Assembly: GCA_964585305.1 (NCBI GenBank)
Contig: CAZPDM010000013.1
Location: forward strand, 4,143 to 68,142
Length of the DNA stretch: 64,000 bases
Direction of reading: 5' to 3'
Origin: CAZPDM01 sp964585305
Lineage (GTDB): Bacteria > Planctomycetota > Uabimicrobiia > Uabimicrobiales > JABWCH01
In this document: positions 45,350 through 55,500 of the stretch, one piece after another
Layout of the letters: the number at the start of each line of letters is the position of its first letter
Position numbering within the stretch: the stretch's first letter is position 1
Program-made: the position numbers and the translations under genes
The notes under the pieces: generated by a model
What the model saw: only the letters and a program-made list of their open reading frames with translations
Told to the model about the DNA's origin: nothing
Database searches by the model: none

Positions 45350-46591
45350 ATGATTTACGTTTTACAAAATCCTATACAAAATTATTCTTGGGGATCACGC
45401 ACATTGATGGCCGAATTATTGCGTCAGCCAGTTCCCGCAAGTGAACCACAAGCTGAATTATGGATGGGGACTCATCCTAAATCCCCTTCAAAAATTGAGA
45501 TACCCGGCGGTATTATGAATCTAGATAACTGGTTGAACAAAAATGCGTTGGATGCTTTAGGTGCAAATATTGCTAAAAAATTTAGTGGATGTTTGCCTTT
45601 TTTATTTAAAGTGTTAGCCGTTGCAACCCCACTTTCTGTTCAGGCACATCCAAATTCTCAACAGGCTATAGAAGGTTTTCAGAGAGAAAATGAATTGGGA
45701 ATTGATTTAAAATCTCCGGAACGAAATTATAAAGATCAACAACATAAACCAGAAATTATTTGTGCCTTGACACCATTTTGGATGTTAAATGGATTTCGAA
45801 AAATTTCTGATATTATTGATTTTCTTAAGAATTTACATGTATCACTATTAAATCCTTTACTTCATACTCTTCAAAAAAATTCTAATCAAGAAGGATTAAG
45901 AAAATTTTTTAGTGCTTTACTTAGTTTGCCACATTGGCAGCAAGAACAAATTGTTCATGAAACTGTTTCTTACATTCACAAAAAAACAGCATTAGAAACA
46001 CATCAAAAAAATCCACTATCTTCTGATATTTTTAGCTGGATTTTACGATTGCATGAATTCTATCCAACAGATATTGGAGTCATTTTTCCAGGCATTTTAA
46101 ATTTATGTTGTTTGAAACCAGGAGAAGCCGTTTTTATAGAAAGTGGAAGACTTCATAGCTATCTTCAAGGTATGGGAGTTGAGCTAATGGCAAACTCTGA
46201 TAATGTATTGCGATGTGCTTTAACAACAAAGCATAAGGATATTGAAGACTTGTTGCATATAATCAATTTTGAAGACTCTCCTATCACTAAAATAAATTCT
46301 CTAACTATTAACTCGGGAGAACGGATTTACCCTGCACCAGTATCGGAATTTCTTTTATCAGAAATTGTTGTAACACCAGAATATTCTTATATTAGCCATT
46401 CTCATAGAAGTATTGAAATTATGATTTGTACAGAGGGATATGCGGAAGTCAAATGTCGCGAAGATTCTCAAATTTTACCCATTTTTCAAGGGACTTCTTT
46501 TTTAGTTCCATCAATAATTCCACATTATTCTATAGTAGGTAATGCAACGTTATATAAAGCAACCGTTTTTAGCAAAGAAAATTTAGAATGA
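45350..46591 (+). CDS. manA: Mannose-6-phosphate isomerase, class I
   Basis: The 413-residue protein is a type I phosphomannose isomerase. Zinc ligands known for the family are visible: Gln98 and His100 in SVQAHPN, Glu135 in HKPEI, and a His near 273 in GRLHSYLQG. It interconverts fructose-6-phosphate and mannose-6-phosphate, feeding GDP-mannose and glycan synthesis, or mannose use. Its stop overlaps the start of the next gene by four bases (ATGA), so translation is coupled to an ABC ATPase, an unusual pair. Confidence 0.92.
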   Translation: MIYVLQNPIQNYSWGSRTLMAELLRQPVPASEPQAELWMGTHPKSPSKIEIPGGIMNLDNWLNKNALDALGANIAKKFSGCLPFLFKVLAVATPLSVQAHPNSQQAIEGFQRENELGIDLKSPERNYKDQQHKPEIICALTPFWMLNGFRKISDIIDFLKNLHVSLLNPLLHTLQKNSNQEGLRKFFSALLSLPHWQQEQIVHETVSYIHKKTALETHQKNPLSSDIFSWILRLHEFYPTDIGVIFPGILNLCCLKPGEAVFIESGRLHSYLQGMGVELMANSDNVLRCALTTKHKDIEDLLHIINFEDSPITKINSLTINSGERIYPAPVSEFLLSEIVVTPEYSYISHSHRSIEIMICTEGYAEVKCREDSQILPIFQGTSFLVPSIIPHYSIVGNATLYKATVFSKENLE

Positions 46592-48369
46592 ATCAAATAA
46601 AAATTTCACAATTTTCTCTAGCTTACCATCGCCAAGAAAAAGTTATTCATCCTCTAGATATTACTATTTGTCCCGGGGATCGTATTGGTATTATTGGGGA
46701 ATCTGGAGCTGGAAAATCTACTTTAGTACGAAGTATTTTTAATAATTTACTTGAAGTGGTACAAACACAAGGATTCATCCTAAGTGATACAACTCCTCTT
46801 TATCAAAACAGTAAGTGGAATATGAATATTCTCAAACGTTGGTGGGGAAAAGTTGTTACTTTTATTGCACAGGAACCGATTGCTAGTTTAGCTCCGGATT
46901 ATACTATTCAACAACAACTTGAAGATATTCTAAAATTTCAAGGAATTAGTAAAGAGCATATAGAAGAATCTAGTAAAAAATTTTTAAATCTAGCCGCATT
47001 TCCATATTTACGTAGACACGCTATACCATGTCAATTAAGTGGCGGGGAAAACCAGCGTGCAAGTTTAGCTTTGGCGATGGCGGCAAACCCTAAAATATTA
47101 GTAGCAGATGAACCTACCACAGGATTGGATTTATTAGTAGAAAAACAAATTATTCAAACACTACAATATATCTTAGAAAAAAATCCTGGTATGGCACTGC
47201 TTATGGTTACTCATAGTTTAGGTGTATTAAATCAGATTCTTCAAAATGGTGGAAAAGTTTTAGTTTTTCATCAAGGATATTTAGTAGATCAATTTCAAAC
47301 ATTTGCAGGACGACCTTTAGTTTCCCACATCTACAATCCTTCTCGGCATCCTTATACAATAAAACTTTTACAAGACTATATTCAACAAGAAGAAAATGTA
47401 AAAAAGGAAAAAAATAGCCCAAATATCAATTTAGAAAAACAAAGAAATATAATGTATGCTGAAAATATTTTATTAGAAGCACAAAATTTTTCTACTGGTT
47501 ATGATGCTCAAACTATTTTAAAAGATTTTAACTATACCATCAGAGAAAATCAACATGTTGCTATTATTGGTGAAACAGGATCAGGAAAAACTACATTAGC
47601 AAAAGGACTTAGCAATCTATTAAGTCCTAATCAATGGATAAAAGGAACATTACGTCGTTGGCATAATGGAAATTATTACGATGTGACTTCAATTCCATCA
47701 TCAAAACTTTGTGAATATCATAACCTTAATCAACTTGTTTGGCAAAATCCTTCGGATGTATTTAGCCCATCTGAAAATGTCAGAGATATTTTATTTGATG
47801 CTTGTTTGGTATGGTCAAATTTACAAAAGATTTTCGAATCAAAGAAACATATAGAACAGCGTATCGAAAAGGTAATGAAAGATCTACTTCTTCTTGGACA
47901 AGATACCCTAAGCCAATTTTTCCAAAGATATCCTCAACACCTTAGCGGGGGACAGAGAAAGCGATTACTCCTTGCTCGTTCATTATTAGCTTGTGGTTAT
48001 GGATACTCCGATTGGCAAAAAGAAAAGCCTGCACGTATTCTTTTTATAGATGAACCTATGAGAGGAATTGATGTTTCTAATAAAAAAATAATCATGAAGT
48101 TTTTAAAAAATATAAGTGAAGAAGTTCGAGCAACGCTGGTTATCATTACACATGATTTACAATTGGCACATTATTTTTGCCAAGATATTATTGTTTTATA
48201 TCGTGGAGAAATTGTTGAAATGGGACCTATCTCTCAGATTATGGATGATAATTTTCAGCCTGTTGGAGATATTTCAAAACATCATCCCTATACACTAGAT
48301 TTGCTTGCTGCTATTCCTAACATTACATCGTTTTGGGGAAATTTGGCAACCGGAACGGACGCGATGTAA
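46588..48369 (+). CDS. Dual ABC ATPase of the peptide/nickel transporter (DppD-DppF) type
   Basis: The 593-residue protein carries two ATPase domains. Walker A motifs are GESGAGKST near 38 and GETGSGKTT near 329; signatures are LSGGENQR and LSGGQRKR; Walker B motifs are ILVADEP and ILFIDEP. Fusion of the two nucleotide-binding subunits is common for oligopeptide and microcin C-type importers (YejF). SRHPYTIKLL and KHHPYTLDLL after each domain are the usual Opp/Dpp C-terminal motif. No permease or binding protein is next to it. It is translationally coupled to manA. Confidence 0.88.
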   Translation: MNQIKISQFSLAYHRQEKVIHPLDITICPGDRIGIIGESGAGKSTLVRSIFNNLLEVVQTQGFILSDTTPLYQNSKWNMNILKRWWGKVVTFIAQEPIASLAPDYTIQQQLEDILKFQGISKEHIEESSKKFLNLAAFPYLRRHAIPCQLSGGENQRASLALAMAANPKILVADEPTTGLDLLVEKQIIQTLQYILEKNPGMALLMVTHSLGVLNQILQNGGKVLVFHQGYLVDQFQTFAGRPLVSHIYNPSRHPYTIKLLQDYIQQEENVKKEKNSPNINLEKQRNIMYAENILLEAQNFSTGYDAQTILKDFNYTIRENQHVAIIGETGSGKTTLAKGLSNLLSPNQWIKGTLRRWHNGNYYDVTSIPSSKLCEYHNLNQLVWQNPSDVFSPSENVRDILFDACLVWSNLQKIFESKKHIEQRIEKVMKDLLLLGQDTLSQFFQRYPQHLSGGQRKRLLLARSLLACGYGYSDWQKEKPARILFIDEPMRGIDVSNKKIIMKFLKNISEEVRATLVIITHDLQLAHYFCQDIIVLYRGEIVEMGPISQIMDDNFQPVGDISKHHPYTLDLLAAIPNITSFWGNLATGTDAM

Positions 48370-48470
48370 TACTAAACCATTTAAATTTTTAGCCACGCTA
48401 TTTTTTTATATTTATAATATATTGTAAAATAATATGTTATAAAAAATTTGCATCATCATAAAAAAAACAC

Positions 48471-48498
48471 TTGCTTTTTTTTATAACTATGATATAAT
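48471..48498 (+). promoter_or_regulatory. Promoter of the tRNA-Asn pair
   Basis: TTGCTT (48471-48476) and TATAAT (48493-48498) are 16 bp apart; the predicted transcription start is about ten bases before the first tRNA. Confidence 0.75.
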
Positions 48499-48515
48499 AT
48501 CCCAATCAAGTATGA

Positions 48516-48591
48516 TCCCCGGTAGCTCAACAGGCAGAGCGCGTGGCTGTTAACCACTAGGTTATAGGTTCAAGTCCTTTCCGGGGAGCCA
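48516..48591 (+). tRNA. tRNA-Asn (anticodon GTT), first copy, CCA encoded
   Basis: A complete cloverleaf reads from sequence. The acceptor is TCCCCGG/CCGGGGA, the D arm GCTC/GAGC, and the anticodon loop CTGTTAA gives GTT. The T arm has loop TTCAAGT, the discriminator is G, and CCA is encoded. Two stem mismatches are seen: C27-T43 at the anticodon arm and T-T in the T arm. Confidence 0.93.
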
Positions 48592-48598
48592 TCTATTT

Positions 48599-48671
48599 TC
48601 CCCGGTAGCTCAACAGGCAGAGCGCGTGGCTGTTAACCACTAGGTTATAGGTTCAAGTCCTTTCCGGGGAG
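48599..48671 (+). tRNA. tRNA-Asn (anticodon GTT), second copy, CCA not encoded
   Basis: The 73 bases are identical to the first copy from the acceptor stem to the discriminator G, but CTA follows in place of CCA. CCA must therefore be added by the nucleotidyltransferase. It starts seven bases after the first copy and shares its promoter and terminator. Confidence 0.92.
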
Positions 48672-48685
48672 CTAGAAAAAAATAT

Positions 48686-48730
48686 AGACAGCACTTCATC
48701 ATTTTCGGATGACGGACTGTCTTTTTTTTT
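48686..48730 (+). terminator. Terminator of the tRNA-Asn operon
   Basis: AGACAG and CTGTCT, with inner CATC/GATG pairs, form a hairpin followed by nine or more Ts. Confidence 0.85.
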
Positions 48731-48797
48731 GTTTTAGTTCTAAAATTTTTAGGGTTTTTTAGTTTTTAGAAATTTTTTTATATGAAAAGGCAAAAAG

Positions 48798-50333
48798 ATG
48801 AAAATTATTGTTATTCCTGTAGAGGAAGATAAAGGTTTAGAAAGCAAAGTATCATGCTGTTGCAATAATGAAAAATATTATTTAATTATTCATGCAGATG
48901 AAAAAGGCATTTCAAGTGTAGAAAGTCTAAAAGCAAATGATAAAGCATGTAGCAAATGGTATTGTAAATTAGATGAAGTACTTAAAAATGCTGGTGCAGA
49001 TGTATTGCTTCTACCTAAAATAGGCAAAAAGAAATGCAACTATTTTAAAAGTGCTAATATTCAGGTTGCAATTGCTGCTGGAACTACTGCTCATGAAATT
49101 TTGGAATCTTATTTGAAGGGCAATTCTCATGCTCCCGATATTTATGAATCTTGCCCATTTTCTCACGAAGGTATGTCAACTATTGCCGCTCATGCTGGTG
49201 GTATGGATGCTGTTACTGGAAGTGTGGTAACTCCTATTTACCAAACTTCAACATTTGCTTTTGAAAATTCTTTGCAAGGTGCAAATCGTTTTGCTGGAAA
49301 AGAATCTGGCTATATTTATACCAGAATGGGCAACCCTACTGTTAGAGCACTTGAAGACACTGTTTCAGCTATGGAAGGCGGCTGGGGTGGTTTAGCAACT
49401 GCTTCAGGTATGGCTGCTGTTGCCACAGTTTTTGTGGCTTTTTTGGATAAGAACTCTCATATTGTTGGAACTGACTCTGTTTATGGGCCATCGCGCAGTA
49501 TTATTGAAAGAGATTTTTCCAAATTTGGAGTAGAGTTTTCTTTTGTAGATACCTCTAATTTGGATGAAATACGCAAAGCAATGCGTCCAAATACAAAGAT
49601 TCTTTATATTGAAACTCCAGCAAATCCTACAATGAAGTTGGCAGATATTGCTGCTTGTGCTGAAATTGCACATCAACACAAAGCTGTTTTAATTGTAGAT
49701 AATACTTTTATGAGTCCTTATTTACAAAGACCTTTTGAAATGGGTGCAGATGTCATAGTTCATAGTATGACCAAATTTTTAAACGGACATGCTGATGTTG
49801 TCGCTGGAATGATCGTTGCTAAGACACAGGATCTTTACAAGCAAATATATAAAACCCTCATTTACTGGGGTGGTACCATGGATCCTCATCAAGCATATTT
49901 GGTATTGCGAGGTATTAAAACACTTCCTTTGCGTGTAGAAAAAGCTCAAGAAAACGCTAAAAAGCTTGCCGAATATTTGGAAAAGCATCCTAAAGTTGAA
50001 TCAATTAAATATCCAGGGCTTGCCAGTTTTACACAAAGTGAATTAGTCAAAAAACAAATGAAAGGTACTGGATCTTTGATTTGTTTCGAAGTTAAAGGTG
50101 GTATTGAAGCAGGAAGAAGATTGATTGATTCCGTACATGTATGCGCACTTGCTGTTTCTTTAGGTGGCGTAGAAAGTCTTATCCAACATCCAGCCTCGAT
50201 GACACATGCTTCCATGTCTAAAGAAAATCGAGAAAAAGCAGGCATTACTGACGGTCTTATAAGACTTGCAGTAGGCTGCGAAGAATATGATGATTTGCGT
50301 ACAGATCTTGAACATGCTTTATCTAAAGCATAA
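48798..50333 (+). CDS. Fusion of a NifX-like domain and a Cys/Met-metabolism PLP enzyme
   Basis: The 511-residue protein is a fusion. Residues 1 to about 112 read like the NifX/NifB dinitrogenase iron-molybdenum cofactor domain (start MKIIVIPVEEDKGLESKVS, end VAIAAGTTAHEILESYLKGN), with extra Cys residues (SCCCN). From about 124 the chain is a full Cys/Met metabolism PLP enzyme (cystathionine gamma-synthase/beta-lyase, methionine gamma-lyase fold). It begins IAAHAGGMDAVTGSVVTPIYQTSTF and has the PLP Lys326 in HSMTKFLNGH and the C-terminal GGVESLIQHPASMTH. The enzyme makes or cleaves the C-gamma to S bond; lyase or synthase cannot be decided. The NifX domain may bind an FeS/metal cluster. Start ATG at 48798. 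Confidence 0.87.
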   Translation: MKIIVIPVEEDKGLESKVSCCCNNEKYYLIIHADEKGISSVESLKANDKACSKWYCKLDEVLKNAGADVLLLPKIGKKKCNYFKSANIQVAIAAGTTAHEILESYLKGNSHAPDIYESCPFSHEGMSTIAAHAGGMDAVTGSVVTPIYQTSTFAFENSLQGANRFAGKESGYIYTRMGNPTVRALEDTVSAMEGGWGGLATASGMAAVATVFVAFLDKNSHIVGTDSVYGPSRSIIERDFSKFGVEFSFVDTSNLDEIRKAMRPNTKILYIETPANPTMKLADIAACAEIAHQHKAVLIVDNTFMSPYLQRPFEMGADVIVHSMTKFLNGHADVVAGMIVAKTQDLYKQIYKTLIYWGGTMDPHQAYLVLRGIKTLPLRVEKAQENAKKLAEYLEKHPKVESIKYPGLASFTQSELVKKQMKGTGSLICFEVKGGIEAGRRLIDSVHVCALAVSLGGVESLIQHPASMTHASMSKENREKAGITDGLIRLAVGCEEYDDLRTDLEHALSKA

Positions 50334-50370
50334 TTTAATAGAACTATGATTCAGTTATTGTATTTTTCAA

Positions 50371-50418
50371 ATGCTTTCGTTACTAACTTTTGATGTTAGT
50401 GTGAAAGCATTTTTTTTA
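50371..50418 (+). terminator. Terminator after the NifX-PLP fusion gene
   Basis: ATGCTTTC and GAAAGCAT, with inner ACTAAC/GTTAGT pairs, form a stem followed by eight Ts. Confidence 0.88.
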
Positions 50419-50433
50419 TGAAGTATTTTTTTC

Positions 50434-50479
50434 TTGACTTTTATGAATTATTATTTATTATAATGAATATATATTCATT
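50434..50479 (+). promoter_or_regulatory. Promoter and palindromic operator of the TetR-RND operon
   Basis: TTGACT at 50434-50439 is a -35 match; a -10 of TATTAT (50456) or TATAAT (50459) follows. A perfect 18-bp palindrome, AATGAATATATATTCATT (50462-50479), overlaps the -10 end. The position is right for autoregulation by the TetR-type repressor encoded 63 bp downstream. Confidence 0.68.
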
Positions 50480-50541
50480 TTATATAAACAATATTCGTTA
50501 TTTACATAATTATTTTATCTATCTAAAGATAGGATATTATA

Positions 50542-51144
50542 ATGCCTAAATTTTCTAAAAAAGTTAGAGAAATTGTTACGGAAAATATGCGAAAGATTAT
50601 TCTCGAAAAAAGCAAAGAAATTATTATTCAAGATGGTTTAGAATCCATGACAATGGAAAAATTGGCTTGTGAAGCAGAGATTTCTATAGGCAGTATTTAT
50701 AATTATTTTCGGAATAAAGAAGAAATCTGTATTGGTATAATGGAAAACGAATTTATGAGGCTGTTAAATAATGTTCAAGAGATAGCAAATATGAAATTAC
50801 CTCCAGTAGAAAGACTATATAAACTGACTGTTTTTATGTTTGAGAATTTTTCTAAAGCCCGACGATTGCACGAAATTATCATGCACCATCTTCCTATTCC
50901 TAGAGAAAAAATTAAAGAAGGTCATAGGCAATTAGTCAATTATATTTCCAAGATTATACAAGAAGGTATAGATGAAAAAATATTTGCTCCTGTAGAAGTG
51001 TACTTTGCAGTATCAGCATTTTTAGGAATTCTAAGAGAATTACAATTTGATCCGGGTGATATGTTTAAAAATATATCTCCTAAAAAACAAGCAAAACGTG
51101 TATTAGAATTTTATCTTTCAGGAATAAAATATAAGGAATCATAA
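50542..51144 (+). CDS. TetR family transcriptional regulator
   Basis: The 200-residue protein has a TetR HTH at about 18-60 (ILEKSKEIIIQDGLESMTMEKLACEAEISIGSIYNYFRNKEEI). A helical ligand/dimer domain follows, with no sequence clue to the ligand. It is first in an operon with an RND adaptor and pump, and a palindrome overlaps its promoter, so it most likely represses the whole unit until a pump substrate binds. Confidence 0.9.
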   Translation: MPKFSKKVREIVTENMRKIILEKSKEIIIQDGLESMTMEKLACEAEISIGSIYNYFRNKEEICIGIMENEFMRLLNNVQEIANMKLPPVERLYKLTVFMFENFSKARRLHEIIMHHLPIPREKIKEGHRQLVNYISKIIQEGIDEKIFAPVEVYFAVSAFLGILRELQFDPGDMFKNISPKKQAKRVLEFYLSGIKYKES

Positions 51145-51146
51145 TA

Positions 51147-52520
51147 ATGATGAAAAAAATTATGAAGTCTATATGGTTTTCTTTTTTTCTTTTTTTTATA
51201 GGTATTGTTGCTACAGTTATCTTAATAAAGACTGGGCCAAGTCCTCTTAAAACTCCAATTTTAGAACAAGAACAAGTAGTCTCTGCGATAAAAGTTTCTC
51301 CTATAAATGTTATTCCCTGGATAATAGGGTATGGCGAAGCACAACCTGCAAGAACGTGGAAAGCCGTTTCCCAAGTAGGTGGAAAAATATCGTGGAAGTC
51401 TCCCAAATTGAAAAATGGAGAATTTTTTGAAGCAGGAGAATTGCTTCTATCTATAGATGATAGTGAAATTAAATTAAAAATTCTATCCGCAGAAGCAACG
51501 ATAAAGAAGATTCAAGCTAAAATGGAAGAATTGACAACGACTAAAACGAATATGATGTCTCAATTAGCAATTCTCAAAAGTATTCTAGAATTTCAGGAAA
51601 AAGAATTTAAACGCCAGCAATCACTATTGACTTCTAAGAGCGTATCTGTTGTAACGGTTGAAAATCAGGAAATAGCTGTATTACAACAACGTAATACTAT
51701 AGATGGACTCGAGTCAAATTTAAGATTGCTTCCTTCTCAAATATCCTATCAGGAAGCAGAATTAGCTATAGCTCAAGCAGAGTTGGCACAAAGAAAATTA
51801 GAGTTAAATTATGCGAAAATATATGCACCATTTGATTGTAGAGTTGATAGTGCATCAGTAGAAGAACAACAATATGTTTCAATTGGACAAAATATGGTTA
51901 CTGTTGATTCTATAGACGAAATGGAAATATTTCTGCAATTCAGAATGGAACAAATTGGATTACTTTTTGCTCAACCTCCTAATAATGGAAATGGTATAGA
52001 GAAAATTTCTGAGGAAAAAAGAAAAGCAACTCCTCCGAATTGGAAAATTAGCGTTAACATTAGTGGATTGGCTAATTCATATTCTTGGCCAGGTCAATTT
52101 CGGCGTATTGCATCAGGCATAGATACTACAACACGTATGATAAGCATGATTGTTGGTGTTCAAGAACCCTATCGGCGGAATAATAAAATACTTGGTCCTC
52201 CTCTTGCTAAAGGTTCTTTTTGCACTGTTAAAATTGAAGGAAAAGAACAAGAAAATTTACTAGTTCTTCCTCGCTATGCTATTCACGATGATAAGATATA
52301 TATTGCAAATAAAGATTCCAGGCTGGAAATTGTTCCTATAAAAATAAATTATCATTTAGGACAATATGCGATTGTTGGGAAAGGATTAAATATTGGAGAT
52401 TTAGTTATTCTTAATGATCTAGTTCCAGCAGTTTCAGGAATGAAACTTCAGCTTGTTATGGATGAAAATTTTTATCAACAAGCAAATACTGAGCTTAGCG
52501 GAAAAGAGGTAGTAAAATGA
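51147..52520 (+). CDS. RND efflux periplasmic adaptor (HlyD/membrane fusion protein)
   Basis: The 457-residue protein has an N-terminal membrane helix or signal anchor (about 9-29). A split lipoyl domain follows (GKISWKSPKLKNGEFFEAGELLLSIDDSEI near 77-106, and APFDCRVDSASVEEQQYVSIGQNMVTVDSID near 230-260). Between them is a coiled-coil hairpin (about 110-215), then beta-barrel and membrane-proximal domains. It links the inner-membrane pump to an outer-membrane channel. It starts two bases after the TetR stop and overlaps the pump gene by four bases. Confidence 0.9.
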   Translation: MMKKIMKSIWFSFFLFFIGIVATVILIKTGPSPLKTPILEQEQVVSAIKVSPINVIPWIIGYGEAQPARTWKAVSQVGGKISWKSPKLKNGEFFEAGELLLSIDDSEIKLKILSAEATIKKIQAKMEELTTTKTNMMSQLAILKSILEFQEKEFKRQQSLLTSKSVSVVTVENQEIAVLQQRNTIDGLESNLRLLPSQISYQEAELAIAQAELAQRKLELNYAKIYAPFDCRVDSASVEEQQYVSIGQNMVTVDSIDEMEIFLQFRMEQIGLLFAQPPNNGNGIEKISEEKRKATPPNWKISVNISGLANSYSWPGQFRRIASGIDTTTRMISMIVGVQEPYRRNNKILGPPLAKGSFCTVKIEGKEQENLLVLPRYAIHDDKIYIANKDSRLEIVPIKINYHLGQYAIVGKGLNIGDLVILNDLVPAVSGMKLQLVMDENFYQQANTELSGKEVVK

Positions 52521-55500
52521 TCAGATATTTTATACGACATCCTACAGCCTCTAATTTGTTGATGATATTTTTTTTGATTTTAGGATTGTTAGTTTTAAGC
52601 CATATCAGACGAGCAGGTATGCCAGATTTTACTACAAATGCTTTACAAATTAGTGCTAATTATCCTGGAGCTACTGCTGAAGAAATAGAAGAAGCCATTG
52701 CTGTTCCAATTGAAGACGCTCTTGGAAAAGTTAATAATATAAAAAAAATTACTACAACTGCGATGGAAGGCATGGTTTCTATAACTGTTGAGTTGCTTGA
52801 TAATGCTGACTATCAGGAAGTATACAATGATGTGAAGACTGAAGTTGATGCAATTACCTCTTTTCCTAATCAATTAGAAAAGCTCATTATTAAACCGCAA
52901 AATCGCTTGGATCAAATTATTAGTTTGGCAATTTATGGTGATTTATCAATAAATGATCTTAAGAGCTATTGCGAAGATTTTAAAGATAAATTGATGGAAT
53001 TGGGAGGAGGCATTCAGGTTGAAGTTAGCGGATTTGCTCAACGTGAATTTCGAATAGAATTATTACCCATAGCATTGCATACTTATAAACTTAGCATCAA
53101 TACTATTGCTCAAATTATAATTAGTCAAAATATAGATTTGCCTTCCGGGACATTAGAAACTGGAGAGCAAGATATTAAACTTCGTTTTAGCGATCGTCGC
53201 AAAACGATTCAAGATGTTTCTTCAATACGTGTTTTATCTAGCGCGTCTGGAGCTGAAATATTATTGGGAGATATTGCAAAAATTAGTGAATGCTTTGAAG
53301 CAAACGAAAATAAAGTGTTGTTTAATGGCTATCGTGCTGGAATTTTAAGTGTTTCCAAAAGCAAAAGTGCTGACAGTTTGAAAATTTATGCTAAAGTAAT
53401 GGCTTTATTAGAAGAAGAAAAGACAAAAGTTCCTTCTGGAATAAAATTTGCCATTACAAGAGATCGCGCTAGTGATATACAGGCCAGACTTAATATGGTA
53501 TATTTAAATGCCTTTCAGGGATTTTTTTTAGTTTTTGCTGCCTTATGGTTATTTTTGAATTTGAAACTTTCAATATGGGTATCTATGGGGTTGCCAGTAT
53601 CATTTTTAGGCGGGCTTTTTATTATGCACATTTTTGGCATATCCCTTAATATGATTTCTACCTTTGCTTTGATCATTGCACTTGGTCTTATTATGGACGA
53701 TGCTATTGTAATCGCTGAAAATATTGCGGTGCATCTTAAAAAAGGCGAATCCGCTTTTGATGCTGCTGTAAATGGTGTAAAAGAAATTGGAAATGGAGTT
53801 TGTTCAAGTTTTCTTACTACAATTTGTGTATTTGCTCCATTGATGTTTTTAAGTGGGCAAATAGGAAAAATTCTTTGCGTTATTCCTCTTACACTAACTA
53901 TTATTTTATCAGTGAGTCTTTTCGAAGCCTTTTTTATTTTACCTAATCATTTATCTCATTCTTTTAAAAATGGGATGCCCAAGGAAAATATTTATCGTAA
54001 AAAAATTGATCAATTTATTTCTTTTTTATCTTTAAATGTTGTAGAAAAATTGTGTAGAAATTTGGTTTCATATCGTTATTTATTTCTCACTAGTATACTA
54101 GTAATATTTATTTTTTCAGTTGGAATGTTTCCTGCGGGGTACTTAAAATTTTTAGTATTTCCTAGTGTGGACAGCGATACGGCAGTATGCAAAGTTATGC
54201 TTGCGCCAGGAAGTTCGATGAAACAAAGTGAACGTGCTTCAGAGCAATTATGTAAAGCTGCGGAGCGAATGAATCAAATTCTAACTAAACGACAGCCGCA
54301 AGAAAAACAATTGGTAAAATTTGTCTCTGTCAATTTTAGTGCAAATTCTGATTACAGAGATAGTGGGGCACATCTTTTTACTGTTTATGTTGATTTGCTG
54401 GCTGGAGATGAAAGAAAAAGCACTTTAGATGAAATCCTTCATGTTTGGCGACAGGAAGCTGGAGATATTCCGGGAGCGTTGAGTATAAAATTTGAAGATA
54501 TGGCAATGGGTCCTGGAGGAAAAGCCATTGAATTAAGATTGCACGGAAAAGATTTATCTGTTTTAAAACTAGCAGCAAGTGCTTTACGTAGCAAACTTTC
54601 TTCGTATTCTGGAGTTTTTGATGTAACGGATAGTATGACGTTAGGAAAACCTGAAATTGTAATGTCTTTAAAACCTGGTGCATTAAAACTTGGGTTTACT
54701 GCTACAAATATAGCTCAACAATTAAGAGCCGCATACCAAGGCGAAAAGGCTGATGAATTACAAATTGGAAGCGATAATTATGAATTTAATGTTAAGATGG
54801 CTTATAATATTTCAGAGAATTTATATAACTTTGATAATTTTCAATTAACAACTTCAACAGGTATTAAAGTCCCCTTGCTGAATGTAGTTAATTTACGATA
54901 TGCTCGCGGACTTTCCAGTATCAATCGATATAATAGTAAACGTACAGTAACAGTTTCTGCAAATGTCAACGATGCTATCGCAAATGCGCAAGATGTTTGT
55001 AACGATTTAACAAAAAATTATTTTCCTGACTTTGTAAAAAAATATCCTAGTATTACCTATTCTTTTGGCGGGCAAGTTGAAGCAGGAAGTGAAACCGGTA
55101 GCTCTATGGGACAGGCTTTTCTCATAGGAATTATTGGTATTTTTATTATTCTGTCGCTACAATTTGGAACTTTTATTGAACCGTTAATTGTGATGGCTAC
55201 TATTCCATTGTCGATAATTGGAATTGTTTGGGGACATATTTTATTTGGCAGATCCTTTGATATGCAAGGCGTAATTGGAATGGTTTCCCTTGCAGGGATT
55301 GTGGTGAACAATTCAATTTTGTTAATGGATTTTATTAAAATGCGTGAGGCAGAAGGAATGATTCCTCAAGAGGCAGCATGTAAAGCCTCCAGCGATAGAT
55401 TCCGTCCAATTATGTTGACTAGCTTGACTACGATTGCAGGCTTATTGCCAATTCTTTCGGAAAAGAGCTTGCAAGCACAAATGGTAATTCCTCTTGCTTT

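Noticed and set aside
48516..48671. CRISPR array or direct repeat element
   Set aside because: The two repeats are complete tRNA-Asn genes with promoter and terminator; no other regularly spaced repeats were seen in the window.
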